In this document: piece by piece, positions 48,299-61,150 of the stretch
Layout of the letters: each line of letters opens with the position of its first letter
How positions within the stretch are numbered: the stretch's first letter is position 1
Assembly: GCF_963662255.1 (NCBI RefSeq)
Contig: NC_085048.1
Coordinates: forward strand, 101,786,229 to 101,850,228
Direction: 5' to 3'
DNA: 64,000 nt
From: Cinclus cinclus
Taxonomy: Eukaryota > Chordata > Aves > Passeriformes > Cinclidae
The notes under the pieces: generated by a model
Databases searched by the model: none
Told to the model about the DNA's origin: nothing
What the model saw: only the letters and a program-made list of their open reading frames with translations
Made by a program: the position numbers and the translations under genes

Positions 48299-50400
48299 CG
48301 GGACCCAAAGGACACATATGCATAAAGCTTGAAGCTGCTCCATGCTTTCTGTATCCCTGTACTGTCCAAGAGCTTCAAGTAGTTGAGTCTGCTGCAGACT
48401 TTAGAAAAGAAGAGGTGAGCTCTAAACCTATGAGAGCAGCTATTGCTGGTACAAATTTCCAGGCACACTTTGGAATTGACATCTTGATTTTCCTCTTCCT
48501 GCCCTGCTGCTGGGAGTTGCTGAGGAGGAATTGCCCAGAGCAGCAGTGGCTTCCCAGTTACTCACTGAACACTGCAGCTGTCCAGAGGAAAGCTGGTGGA
48601 AGGGGCAGGGTCTGGTCCAGCCTTTGCTGTGCTCAACCAATGTGGCTGAGGACACCAGAGGGAGTGTCACTCAGCAGCCCCAAAGCCTTGGTGAAGAAGT
48701 TTGTGACAGTGCTGTATTTCTGCAAAATACTTTGTCTTTGATCCAATATTCTATATAACCAGGAATTTTATTTTGGTGAGAAGGCAGCTCTTTTCCCCCA
48801 CATTTCTCAGGTTTCTAATTTCTGGAAACCTTGCAGTTTTGTTGCTGTAAATCATCAGACACTTAAATGGATTGTCCCACTTGCAGACCTTTGCAAATTT
48901 TTTTAAATAAAGGCACCTTTTTGAAGCCTGATACTAAATAATGGCTGTGGTCTCCTTGGGAGGGAGGCCTTTTCTAATAAGTATTGCTCTCTCAGTCGAA
49001 GCCTGGCTGCATGTGCCCACAGCACTGGTGATCCAAGGACTGGACTGAAATGGTAAATGCCAAAAAGCACTGTTACATAGGCTTACTCTGGGGACCCCAT
49101 TCGGTGCACAGAATGTGATCCATGGCATCTAGAGTTCTTACCATTTTCTTCAGCTATTTGCACAGTTCTTTTGTCTTTGGGCTGTGAAAAGAGCTGCATT
49201 AATTCAGGGTTTGTAAATCAGAGGACAGGCAGAAATGAAATGGGTCCAGACTTTTAGGCTTGCTATAGTAAATATTCCATGAGATGACGAGTAGGTAAAC
49301 TAAATTTAGAGAACTTTAATTTGGGTTCATTTTAATTTTACTTACTGTTGTACATTAATGGTTACACTGTTAAGTGTCGCTTAGAGTATGAATTGCTCTG
49401 TTAAGGAAATGCAACTTAAGTGAAGAATTTTTCTGATAGGAAATCAACAGAACGTTAAGCAGGATCTTTTTACCTATTAGTATTTTTACTATCATCATTA
49501 ATGATTACTGCTGTATAATCCAGTCTCTAAACTTAAACTGGAAATACTGTGCAAAGTGCCCTTCACAGTTTTCTTTATCCAAGGAGTGTGTAGCCTCCTT
49601 GGATAAAGCACATTCCATGATTTTGCATGCTCATCAGCCTGAGGCATCTCTTCCATGGACTGCCAACACAGTGGCACCACTGTCTTATACATGGATCCTC
49701 TGTGACCAGCAGGCTTCCTCCAGCTCTGCTGCTTAAAAAATAGTTTGCTTGCCTCTGCCAGAAGTGCTTGTGTCATAAATGACTAGTAAACATGTTCTTA
49801 AATGCTTCCTGCTGGGTAATCAGAAGCAGTTCCTCCTTGTTCCTTCCCCCATGAAAATGTCTGACAAAATTGAAAAATACTCATGTCCTTTTAAATTGAG
49901 GGGTGTTTCACTTTTCTTTCAATTTTTTAACAGCAGTCTGGTAGCTTGGTAGTTTATGGTTTTGGCAAGAACCAGCAATATTTCTCTGGAAATCTTGGGA
50001 TTCACAAGATACATTTGTATGACTCTCTGAAAACATGACATTTCCCATTATACTATCTGTTGATTTAAATCAGGAAAAAAATCCCATAATTTGATTCAGG
50101 AGAAGGTTTTGTTAGAAAAATTTTTATGGACTCCACATGTGCCTTTGCAGTGGGTTCCCTGTACATCAGGACCACTCCCTGCCTGGAGAATGTAGTAGCT
50201 GCAGTGGTTTTTTCACAGTGTCACGGCTTCTGTCAGTCTCCAGCCTGAGCTAGGCACAATACTTCCAAATTATGGCAGGTTTTATCAAGCTTAGGATCAA
50301 TGCTTAGGTCCCTCACAAGATTTTCAATCAGTTCTCAGCATTGCCACAGATATCCAGGGTGATTGGAACCATCCCTTTAAGGCACAAGTCTGATTTCTTC
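48299..50400. other. Intron-like stretch containing a perfect hairpin
   Basis: No gene recognised. ORFs at 48232-48741 (+) and 49498-49776 (-) lack domains. The perfect inverted repeat at 49573-49608 is listed separately. Confidence 0.4.
49573..49608. repeat. Perfect 14-bp inverted repeat with 8-nt loop
   Basis: CTTTATCCAAGGAG (49573-49586) and CTCCTTGGATAAAG (49595-49608) are exact reverse complements around TGTGTAGC. Outside the stem, TGCAAA on the left and TTTGCA on the right could pair across an imperfect internal loop, giving a fold of about 80 nt. This could be a small RNA precursor, a palindromic duplication by template switching, or chance. Confidence 0.85.
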
Positions 50401-50405
50401 CCTAC

Positions 50406-51095
50406 TGTCCTGGTTTGAAAGACAGGTGTTTGCTAAGGAAAGCAGAAGCTTCCCTTTGGACTGAAAAATGTGATCCTTCCTTCCTGCAGATTATTATGAT
50501 TTTGAAATTAAGGGAGCTCTCAAGCAAAGATATGGGGGTAGGAATAACAGTTCTTTACTGGTATATCTAACAAGACAAACAAGAACAACAACAGCTATGA
50601 AATTACCCACAAACAGAACAGTGACTCAGTCCCAGTGTTTTTTGGCTGCAGGCACCTTTTCCCTGAGCTGCAGTTCCCGGTGCTGGGGGCGGGCGGGTCC
50701 CGCAGAGCCGCAGGAGGGCTGGGGGTGATGGCAGAGCTGTCCCAGGGGGAGAGAGAGATGGAGAGAGAGCTCTCCGCTCACGGTGTCAGTCCCGTTGCTC
50801 AGCAAGGTGCTGGATGGTGGCAGGTTAGGGCGAGAGTTCGACAGCAGAGAGGATGGCTCCCGGCACTGGGATGGCAGGGACGGGACAGAGGCGGCGATCG
50901 TCCTTCTCGTCCGAACTCTGCGGTAGAAATGGGCCGAGCCAGAGCCTTCTGCTTCCTCTTCTGGCTGTTTGAATCTCGAGGGGTTTACCTCCTCTCTCCC
51001 CTCCCCCTTGCCACCAGGGTCCAGTCAACAGGTATCTTAGCATGACAATGGGGAATATTCCACAGAGGGAAAAGGGAAAGAACCAACCCCCAACA
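50406..51095 (-). mobile_element. Solo ERV-L LTR (minus)
   Basis: 690 bp beginning TGTCCTGGTTTGAAAGACAG and ending CCAACCCCCAACA on the + strand. It is the reverse complement of the provirus LTR, with intact TG...CA ends. CCTAC at 50401-50405 and 51096-51100 is the 5-bp target duplication. No internal sequence. The 136-codon + strand ORF across it is the antisense LTR frame with a GTG, not ATG, start. Confidence 0.95.
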
Positions 51096-51100
51096 CCTAC

Positions 51101-54100
51101 CACCCCAAATAGTCTCTGTACCTGTTAACTGAAGTGCCACAGACTTTGTATTTAAAGAATATCTCATGTATGGACCTCTTTTTGGTGCTTACATTGAAAT
51201 AACTGGGCAGCTAAGTTGGGAAGACTTAGATTTGCTATGAGCTATAAACTTTCTAGGCAAAGACCAATGTGCTGTCTAACAGACCCTCCCCTGTCAGGGT
51301 CTGTATCATTTAAAATAGGTTCTATGTGAAGAGAGCCATGCAAGGTGTTTATTTTATTTATTTATGTATTTTCTTAGATACGTAAACATCAAGTGCACAG
51401 CTGTGAAAGAAATTTGTTTGGTCTCTTCAGATTGCCAGATTGATGGTTTTTAGTGCACTGAAGTGTAGTAAAAAATGGAAACTACACAACTGTGAGCCAT
51501 CTAGACTTATAAGACTTCTCAGGAAATCACGATATATATCTGAAATATATTTTTATATATTTAAAGAAATACAATAAGGCTTGTTTTTAAGAAGGTGACA
51601 TTTGCTATTTTCAGTGCCCAACAAAGCCATGATTCATGGCCAGTGACTTAATTCTAGGTGACATTTCTCCTAATCCTTTATGGCTTAATCCTTCAGTTTT
51701 GTCTGTGACTCTGAGGAAATGTCTGTCAGGGCTGAAGTAATTTGCATCAGGAGATTAGCACTTCTGCATTCTTATGAAAGCTTCAGTAGTTCCCATGAAA
51801 ATAAGAGACGCCAAGGTATTTGTGGAGACTGTGGGCAGTGACAGTCCTTACACCAGTGTAAGAATTCTTGCAGATCTGGGCCATGTGCACATTTGTAGAG
51901 AGCACACCTGTAGCCTCTAATTCTTACCCTTGTGCTGTGTGCTGGCAAAAGCTCTGTATTACCCTCCAGCTGTGGGTATTCAAGGACAAGGAAGAGGGGA
52001 GATATTGCTGCTTTTTGGCACAAGGCTGAAACCACTATGTCAGTTTATTTTTTTCTAAAATCAAAATACTTGAAAGGTATATAATGAAAAGGTTCTAGGC
52101 ATCTGCAAGTTCCTATGCTAAGAAGGTCTTATTATGAATAAATCATAAAGTATGGTCTGAATCCAGGAGTATGAAGAATTTAGCTTAAGGAAGTGTTTTT
52201 AGTGTGTGCATGTCATCCTGCTTTGGCAGGATGGAAATCTGTCACTATCAGCTGCTAATACAATTATTCTCTTCTCATCTAATTGGTAGAGGTTTTGACT
52301 TTGGTGCTAAGATTGCAAATATAAGCCCTTATGTTTTCTGGCACCCTGTAGGAGGGAGCTGGCATTCCAGGAAGGGCTAAGTATTCCAACATACCAGCCT
52401 GGAATTCATACTTTTCTATGGCCTGTGGTATTTCTGAGTATCCAACAGCCCTAGCTGCTACATTCTGGCTGACCTTCAGGACAGCTCTTTGAAAGGAATT
52501 CATGTTACTTATCACTTACAAAGATTTGAGGAGGTGTAGTGACTAGTTTCAAGGAAAATTATAGTTATCATTTTAGACTCAAGTCTGCTAGTGTTCATGA
52601 TAGACATCAGTTTTATTAGGAGTTCTACAAATTCTATTGAGGGAAAAAGAACAGAAAAACCAGATTGTTGGTTATAATGTCACTTAGCTTTCTAAGCACA
52701 GATTAAAGAAGTAGTGTTATCCTTAGTGCAGTAAGAATTGGCATGGATTTTTAAAGTCCATGTTCAGGATTCAAAATAGGTGCCCTGAATTTCAAAAATT
52801 CTGAGCACATTCAAAACACTTTATGAAGTGAGCCCCCTTTGAAGCCAGATGGAGCTGCTGGGAGCTTGAAGCTTTGGTAAAAAAAAATGATCCAAACTCC
52901 CTTTAAAAAAGTGCTCCTAATGTTAGTCAGCTATTGTTGAAAATGCTGACCTATGTGTGCTGGAACAACCTCTGTGTTAAAAGGCAGTTTGATGGATAGA
53001 GGGGATGCAATCTCCAATGCTCAAGGGAAAAATCCTGCATTTTTTTTTTAATGTGTATTCTCTGGTAAGAAACATGCTGAGACAGTTTTGTCCTCCTTTT
53101 TTCTCCCCTCTTTTTTTTCTTAAAGAATTTTTTTCAGACTGTGTTATACAGTTATACAGCTTCTATTGGGTGCCTTGCAGTATAACAGAACTTTGAGAAA
53201 TTTTTCAGTAATATGGAGCAAAGGCAGGATGGTTGAGGAAAAACATGACTCGGTTTTCCAAGAAAGTTGCTCCAGTTTTTATCCAGTGTCACAGTAATGA
53301 TCTAGACATAAGCAAGCTTTGGTCTAACTTGCTGTTATTTTCTGGTACAAATAAGTATCTGATGTATGTGAAACCTTGTGTAAATCTCTGATCCCTTGTT
53401 CTCCTGCTTGTAAAGTTGCCAGAGTGACCAGTAGCAGCAGAGTGGACTTCTACAAACAGTGGGAATGAGGCTGTGTAAGGGGAAGTGTTGTTTGCAATAA
53501 AGTGGTTTGAGAGACAAAGAAGCCCACTGTACATGACCCCTCCACCTAAACTGAGCAGAAAATCTCCTAAATCGCAGGACCTGGGTGTCAGTGATGATAG
53601 ATGTCAGTGCTGATGAACCTGACTGAAGACTTCTCCATAGCAATGTAGTTCTGATGCACGTTTCCAGCTTTTTGCCTGCCTACAACTACTGAGTCCTTGC
53701 ATAAGGGTTGAGAAGAAGAAAAGCTCCTCTCTTAAGTGTCCTGCAATCAGAAAGCTGTTCTTGGTAGTGTCTGTCTGCTAACTACTTTTTTAGGTGACTG
53801 AAAAACACAGTGGCCTTTCTCTTTAGTTACTGCAGTGCTCAGGTTCTTTTCCCAGACAACCAGCTGGAGCCATCTCCATGACCAGAGGCTCATTCAGAAC
53901 AAGCACAGTGAGACTGCCTAAAATCAAGAAAAGGTAGGGAGGGACAGGACACAAATACACATTAAAGCAACTATGTTATGTTTCTCTAACTGGAGAAGGA
54001 GAAAGAAATATTTGGTTTCAAGCAAATAGGTCTGTTTTACAAATCTGAAGTCAATTGGGCAGTGCTCTGGAGCTGTTTCCAGAAAGGGAGGATGATGGTT

Positions 54101-55004
54101 GTTAATATTCTTTGCATCATGTTATCTAAATGTAAATTCCTATCTCTGATAAAAGGTCCTAGTTAGACCCTAGAATTTATTAACCAAAGAATGAAATGTG
54201 AAAAAGTTTAGAGGAAAAAATTCTGCAGCTGTCTTTTTGTAATTTTTACTGAAGGCCGATATAAATGGAAGAAAAATCAAAGGCAGCAATAGCACTGCAC
54301 ATTTTATCTCATACCCTGTGATGCATATTAGTATTGTATCCTATAGTGAGCCAGAAAGAGCATTTGTAGTTTTAGGAAACACTACGTGATGGCTCTCTGC
54401 AACAAAAAGAAGCAAGTGGGCAACTGCCAACACTAACACTTGGTTTTTTCTCAGCTGACAAATTGCTATTCTGGAAGCACTGTTGTGGGCAAAATTTTTC
54501 TGCTCCTCAGTGGTAATTCTGAATTTGGTCTTAAAGTTTTCTTCAAGAAACAGAGCAAATAAAATTCACTCATGTGGCAATCTAAATCCGGTCTCTAGCC
54601 TTACCAGGAAATCTTGGCTAAGTCTATCATCATGTGGAAATACTCTCCTGTGGTGCAGATGTTAACACCCAGGCTGGTGGATTACTTTATTCTAAAGCAA
54701 CCTTCAGGACTTCTCTGCGCCGTTGTGCTTTTCAGTGTTTTGGAACTTTCTTGTTTTCATGCTAGGAGATGAGTGTCAGGAGGGCAGATCTTTCAAGTGT
54801 TAAACACCAGCTGTGCTGTCACTGTCTGGTTGCGCACCTTCCTTGGTCCCCAAGAAATCCGATTCTTCAGAGCTGCCACTGGAATTGGTAGAAGAACATG
54901 ATTGCCACCACGCAGCTCAATTGCTTGCCGTAGTATGGAGGTTGTTCTTTTGGGCTTGTCTCACTTTGGGAATCTGTGGCATGTGATTACATCTGGCAGT
55001 GGTG
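51101..55004. other. Intron-like stretch, no gene seen
   Basis: AT-rich with short chance ORFs on both strands and no recognisable domains, RNA genes or repeat families. Confidence 0.45.
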
Positions 55005-55210
55005 TTATAATACAGTGGTTTGAGTTGGAAGGGGCCTTAAGAACTCTTTAGTTCCCATCCACCTGCCATGAGCAGGGATGCCTTCCAGGAGATGAGATTG
55101 CTGAGAGCCCCATACAACCTGACTCTGAACACTTCCAGGAGTGGGTCATCCACAGCTTCTCTGGACAACCTGTGCCAGTGCCTCACCATACTTGATTTGG
55201 GGTTCAAATC
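55005..55210 (-). repeat. CR1 LINE 3' fragment (-)
   Basis: The + strand shows GAGTTGGAAGGGGCCTTAAG, CCACCTGCCATGAGCAGGGA, GAACACTTCCAGGAGTGGGT and TCCACAGCTTCTCTGGACAA in the order expected for an inverted CR1 tail. It is diverged and 5'-truncated. Confidence 0.92.
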
Positions 55211-55685
55211 ACCACTCATGATTCAGGTCCTCACATGTCTTAGTTATATACAGTCTCTGTTCAGAAGAGGATGTGGTTATTCCCTGCTGGTATTACCATT
55301 TATTCTCATTTAGTCCTGTTATTTGCTGGGGAAAATATCTTGCTCCATGTCACTGCTATAAAAATTTTGCTCTTATATTCATCCAGTTATCAGCAGAAAT
55401 TAAAAATTACATCCATGCTTAGGAGGTAATACACATTTTCAGTATGTTTCCTTTCCCTCCCATTACTTTGAGGCTGGCCCACTGCTGTGAAGAAGGATAC
55501 CAGACTTTCAGAGGAGAAAGCAGGGCAGCTATCAGCATTAATGATGTCCTCTAACAGTGAAAGCTACATGGATCTCCAAAAGGCAGATTTCAGCCTTGGC
55601 TTCTCTCCGTAGGCATTTTCAGAACCGGGTGGGAAGTATCACCTTGGGTAACATATCCATCTCTCTCCTATTTCCTTCTTTACAG

Positions 55686-55724
55686 AAGAATCTCTGTGTG
55701 GATGGAGTGGGTTTTCTGTGAAAG
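55686..55724 (+). CDS. Candidate 39-nt micro-exon, same gene
   Basis: A long pyrimidine tract (ATCTCTCTCCTATTTCCTTC then TTTACAG) gives a strong acceptor, and AAAG|GTGAGG a strong donor. The segment is open in phase 1 and encodes 13 residues, EESLCGWSGFSVK. It enters and leaves in phase 1 and ends in AAA G like the exons at 23703 and 33623. Short length makes chance agreement possible, but splice-site quality is as good as in the confident exons. Confidence 0.48.
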
Positions 55725-57013
55725 GTGAGGGTGCTTCTCTGAGAGGAACTCTTCTAACTTCCAGCTCTTGAGCTGTTTGAGGTTCTCTGAGATTCGTCCC
55801 CTCTTCTCTATCTTTTCCTTGTAATTTCTATTATAAATATTGTTTCTGTTCACTACAGGTGCCCATCTGGTTCTTGCCCTGCTGCTCAAAGCTGAGGACT
55901 GGCCCAGTCTCCTTTATGTTTGAAGTTATTCTTTTGAAGCTAAATGGAAAATTTCCCTTTTTTGAAACAAATGGTGTCACATTCTGACAAATCCGTCCTG
56001 CTTAGGAGATCCAGGATCTCTTTATTATCAGTCTGCTTTTCTGAACTTTCCTCAAGATCATTTGAGGCACTCAGAAAATACAGTGAATGCCAGATTGAAA
56101 AGAAATAGAGGCAGAGTATGTGCTGCTGATGGCAGCACAGGCTATTACAGTGTTCTGGTTTTTAGTGGGTAAGCTGAAGGGAAAGAAAGGCCTATTAAAG
56201 CCTTTGGGCTCCCACACTGGTTCATCAAAATTAAGGTCAGGAGTCCTCAGCACAAATTAATGGTGCAAAGAGGAATTAAAGCTGCTTGAGAGAGCTGTTG
56301 TGCTATCAGGTATGTGGTGATGAGCCTGGTGAGTGTGTGAAGAACAGTGATATTGTGGTGGGAGTAGAGGTGCAGATATCATTCTGTGTAACAGCGGTGG
56401 GAGCTTTGCACCACTTAATTAGTGATTTGTCTCAGTCTCACAATTCTGGCAGGTGGCTGTCTTTCAACAGGCTGACTCATATGGCCATGGAATTCAGAAG
56501 ATATTTATGAATGCCCAGCATAATTCCCTCTGGGAAAAGGTGTGCCTTAGGAAATACGTAGATGTCCTGAGGCTTGCACAAAAGGATCTCCTGGTGCTCT
56601 AATTCCTCACACCTACACAGTTTTTAGGATGAAGCAGGTAGTGATCAGGAACTGAACCAAATCACTCATGGCTTTCAGAAATAGCAGGAAAAAATGACAG
56701 AATGAAAAACAGAGGTAATCATACCATTTCTGTTCCTTTCACTTGTTGTAATGCTACTGAGCATGCTATCTGCTTTATTTGTAGGCAGGGATAGAGCACA
56801 AGTGCTTTGGAAGCCATTCAGGATAGGTGATCTACTAGTTTGATCACAACCAGGCAACATTTCAGTTAACAGACAGCAATTAAGGGATGAGATTAAATGT
56901 TCTCGGTGCTCTATTTCAAGCATTCTATGCTGCAGGCTTCTTCTCTGATGAGAGGTTTCACAAAAAAAGCATCTGGAAAACAATGAGATGGCCTTCTACA
57001 CATTTTCCAGAAC

Positions 57014-57036
57014 AAAAAAAAAAAAAAAAAAAAAAA
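57014..57036. repeat. Poly(A) homopolymer
   Basis: Run of 23 A with no recognisable retroposon body immediately upstream. Confidence 0.9.
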
Positions 57037-59194
57037 CATAAGGCTTTTCTTAAAACAATGAACCTTGTATTCATCAAAAACTTGCTGTGTGCAGTTTTAT
57101 CCTGTTTTTAAAGAGAGACAAAATACACAAAGTGCTCCTGATAGACATGAGTGATTTTAGATGTGCCAAATTTGTATGGCTCTTATGAACCATATTGCTG
57201 AGAGACAATCCTCACTAGCTTCCCATTCCCACCTTTGGAGAATTGAAGGCACAATGAGATTTTATTAACAGTATGTTTAATAAAAGGCTGGAAGGGGATA
57301 AGGATAAGCAGATCTTAGGCACTTATAAATTGCATTTTTAAAACATTGCCATTCAGCTTGAGCTGGTAATAACAGTGGCTGGGAGCAGCATGATGCTTTT
57401 AGGTACAGTTGTGTGCACAGAGAGCTGAGCTGACACACATGGCACTGAAGGGACAGGGATTCTGGAAAACAAAGTAAGTCTTGTTACTCTGGAAAACAAA
57501 GCCAAAATGCCAAAAAGGAGGGTACACACTCCATTTAATAATGAAGGGACTGAAACACAAGAATAATGCTCACTCAGTGCCTTGAAAAGCCCAGCAAAGC
57601 TGGTACCGTATCCTGCACACCCTCCTCTGAAATCTGCATCCTTTTCTTTTATCTCTGTGGTACATAATTGCTGGGGACAAGGTGGTGGTTGATCGAGGTG
57701 TCATATTCCTGATATAACAGATGGAGTTGTTATTTACCGAGCCATGCTGAATATGAGAGGCTTAGTGGTGGCAGTGCCATTCCTGAAGATTCAGAACTGC
57801 CGAGCTTGACCTGTGCATTGCAGAAGGATAGCAAGGGAGAAGACTGCCCTCCAGCTTGAACATAATGAAGTACAGATGGAAAATCATTGCTGTTTGGTTT
57901 TTTGTTGTTTTTTTTTTTTTTTTCTTAGAGCCCCAAGAGCAGCAGATTGGGTGCTTATACCTGTAGAGCTGTACAAGGAGACAGCACAAATATTTGATGT
58001 GGTAGAATCTGGTCTGATTAAAAGGGTCAATTGTCCCAGATGGATATCAAACAGGAGTCAAATAGAATCTTTGTAGGACAGACAGCTTCAGTTTCTATAT
58101 GAGGCAGCATTTATAATGTTGCTAAAATAGAGCAGTAAACAAAGTACATGAAGGCTTGACAGTTGCATTAGCAAAGTGCTACAATGAAATTACTGGGGAA
58201 GAGAAAAAAAACCCAACTCTGGCTATTCGCAGAGCAAGAAAATGGGAACTGGTTTTGACAGAAAAGACAATGCAGCTGTTGGTCAGAAGAGCTTTGTCTG
58301 ATTTTTTTTTATTGGGGAGGGGTGTTTTTGTTTTGTTTTATTTTTCTTACTGCAGATGAAAAATAGCGCATTCCAGTTTTAAACGGAGAAATTTGGATTT
58401 ATTCTTTTTTAACATGCCTGATTCTCAGAGCCTCATGATTAGGAGAAGCATATTTGCAGCTAAACTCAAAACAATAAAATTTATTCAGTAGGTTTGAATT
58501 GGAGAAATTTGTATTGTTCAGAATAGCTGTAACATGGTTTTCATATTGCATAATGACATGTGATTTTTTCAAAGCATATAACACAAGTAGAAGCAACTGC
58601 TCTCTGAATAATTTACAGCTAATGAATTTCTTCAGGTTGCACATTGTCTGTAGGCAGGATAGTATTTTATTTTAATTCCTGTGGCAACAACCAAAATTGC
58701 AGAGCAGACTAGCTATGGGAATAATGGCACCATCACTTAGCCTGTAAACATAGTTGTTTTCTCGATTGTTGTAGTATTGACAACTCTTTTCTCCCTGAAA
58801 TATTCAGAATGATCTTAGGGCCAGGATTTCCCACTTATTATAAGATTTCCATAATTGGGGAATTTTTAAAAGATTTAAGTTACCATGGAGTATGTGATTA
58901 CACTGACAGAACTAATTTACACACAAAACTTGTTCTTCTGTTTGTCTTAAAAGGAGTCTTTGACATTATTAACTAAGAGCAGGAACCCAGGTTCCTGGTT
59001 CAGAGCCCACTTGACATCCCTGACCCACAACCCATGCCAAGGCTGGTCTCAAAGGCTCTGCCAAGACAATTCCCTTTGAGACTCATCAAAGAGAAATAAA
59101 CATCCTTAAGAGACAGTTCAGAACAGAAACTCAGTTCTTGGGTTGTTACAGCTTCTAAACCTGCATTGTTACCTGCTTTTGTCACTTGAAATAG

Positions 59195-59242
59195 ATTTAA
59201 ATTTTGTGCAAAGCGAGATGGAGGATGATGAGGAAGACAAGG
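59195..59242 (+). CDS. Candidate acidic 48-nt exon, same gene
   Basis: Acceptor-like TTTTGTCACTTGAAATAG precedes a segment open in phase 1 encoding DLNFVQSEMEDDEEDK, the acidic type of peptide seen in the confident exons. An exit at AAGG|GTTATT keeps phase 1 and a 48-nt length, but GTTATT is a poor donor. The pyrimidine tract is also interrupted. Confidence 0.28.
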
Positions 59243-60439
59243 GTTATTCTTTTCTACTTGTTAGAATTTATTGGGGGTTTGGAAAACAGATGTCTGATCT
59301 CTATATTTGGGCAATTTTAAAATTGTTATAATTGCTTAAAGCTACCTCAAGAGCTTTATGTTAGTTTTGTAAACAGTACATTAATCTAGAGGGGAAGAAA
59401 ATAATATTTCTCTAGAGAAAATGGTGTATTAACTGTAAGCACGTAGAACGAGTGACTATTAAGAGGAAAAAATAAGAGATTAAATAAGAATACAGAGACT
59501 CTGTCTTCCTGGTACATACTTGACTTAGGCATTGGAAAAGGCTGGGAGCCCTGCTTGCCCATGCCAGCAGCCCACTGTTTTTTTTAGTGCTGGGCTGGTT
59601 GTGTAACCAGTTGGCAAAGGGCTCAGGTAATGAGCTGTGGCAGGAGCACAATTAGAAATAGGAATTGATATTGAAAGCAGTATCTCCCAGGCTCCCTCCC
59701 CTTCAGGAGCCCGCAGCTCCTGCATGGAAACTGGAAACCCTTTGCTTGTTTGTACTTTAACCTGAAGAAATTCAATCGAGGGAGAGGTCTAATGAATGAA
59801 TTGGTTGTCAAGGCAGTTTCTGGTATTGATCAAATTCTGCTGTTTATGTGAATTGGGCTGATCTCAGAGTGAACTTGAATTAACTGCTCAACAGGAGAGC
59901 TATTTTGGATAATACCCTTTCCACATGCATTGGCAGTATAGTGAATGTTCCTCCCATAGTAATAATGAAGGAAGAAATTAAATTTATATTAACTGAATTT
60001 GTAAATCTTCCCCCAAAAATGAGGTGGTAAACTGCGCAAACCTTCTTTGAAGATTTGCAGTGGTGCTCAGTTTTGTAAAAGTCGAAAATATCTTCTGCCT
60101 AGTGTGCCCCTGAACATTGTTTCCCACTATAACTTTCTTGCTGACAGTATCCAACAATAAACTCCCAGTGTAAAAAACACTGATACTGCAACAATCCCAT
60201 CCTAGAAAGGATGGGGAACAGAATTTCAAAAGTGGAAAGAAGGTGAAAAAGCAGAAAAAAAGCAACTCTTCTGACAGTATTTATGATCCTAAACCTCTGA
60301 AAAAAAGTAGTTTTGAAGATCTGTTGAGCTGTTGTTACTCTTCCTAGCCTCTTTCTGGGCTTGCCATCCCCCCATCCCATGCCTGATGTTATCAATGCAA
60401 ATGGGAGACAACAGGAACAAAGCACATGTGCAGAAATTT

Positions 60440-60457
60440 ACACACACACACGTGTGT
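60440..60457. repeat. Alternating (AC)n-(GT)n palindrome
   Basis: ACACACACACACGTGTGT: alternating purine-pyrimidine DNA that is also partly self-complementary, hence prone to Z-DNA or cruciform formation. Short. Confidence 0.85.
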
Positions 60458-60722
60458 CCATAAAATTCTCTTTTCATTAGCCTCCATCATCACCTTTCAC
60501 TATGCCAATAAACTTTTACGTCTGTCAGCTGTGTGAGAGATTTCTGAAATGGAAAGCGAGAAACCTTCCAGCAGCATGGTAAAGCCAGGCATGCCCGCTA
60601 GTTAAAGATCTTGTGATAAGGGTTAGGAACTTCATGTGGTCATCTTCAGGCAGTGGCAAGGGGAGAAACTTCAGAGGCAAGACATAACCTGTCATATCAT
60701 ATCTCTTTTATTTGGTTAGTAG

Positions 60723-60784
60723 ATGGTGGTTTAGAGGAGTCCAAGTCAGATTCAGAGGCAGCAGCTGACAACCAGAGCATGCTG
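60723..60784 (+). CDS. Candidate acidic exon (62 nt, phase 1 to 0)
   Basis: A pyrimidine-rich acceptor (ATCTCTTTTATTTGGTTAG then TAG) opens a phase-1 frame encoding DGGLEESKSDSEAAADNQSM, very like the confident exons in composition. The first usable donor, GCTG|GTGTTT, is weak and leaves phase 0. It would be compatible only with a downstream phase-0 acceptor such as 62714. If unspliced, the frame ends at a TAG about 11 codons later. Confidence 0.25.
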
Positions 60785-60839
60785 GTGTTTAGCAGACATC
60801 CCAAATACCTACATTAGACATCAGGGTGTCTTGGTGGGT

Positions 60840-61150
60840 TGGGGTGCATCCACTGCAGGCTGCACTCATGTAGAGACAGTCAATAGGACAAGGGGAAATT
60901 GTTTCAACAGGGAAGGGCTGGTTTAAGACTGGATATTAGAAGGAAATTCTTTACTAAGAGGGCGGTGAGGCCCTGGCCCTTATTGCCTTGTGAAGCTTTC
61001 ATTGCCCTGTCCCTTGAAGTGTTCAAGGCCAGGTTGGATGAGGCTTGGAACAGCCTCATCTAGTGGAAGGTGTCCCTGCCCATGGCAGGGGGATTGGAAC
61101 TAAATGGTTTTTAAGCTTCCTCCCAGCACACCTGGTCATTCTGACATTTT
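60840..61150 (+). repeat. CR1 LINE 3' fragment (+)
   Basis: GGACAAGGGGAAATTGTTTC, AGACTGGATATTAGAAGGAA, GTGTTCAAGGCCAGGTTGGA and GGAAGGTGTCCCTGCCCATG appear in canonical order, then the sequence ends near CCTGGTCATTCTGACAT. At about 310 bp it is the longest CR1 tail in the window. Confidence 0.95.

Larger units (their letters stand above)
55725..60722. other. Intron-like stretch
   Basis: No confident gene except the weak candidate exon at 59195. It contains A/T homopolymers at 57014-57036 (A, 23) and 57908-57923 (T, 16), and a palindromic (AC)n(GT)n tract at 60440-60457. Confidence 0.4.

Noticed and set aside
48232..48741. + strand ORF of 169 codons
   Set aside because: It starts inside a CR1 3' tail and has no domain. 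Probably chance in a GC-richer patch.
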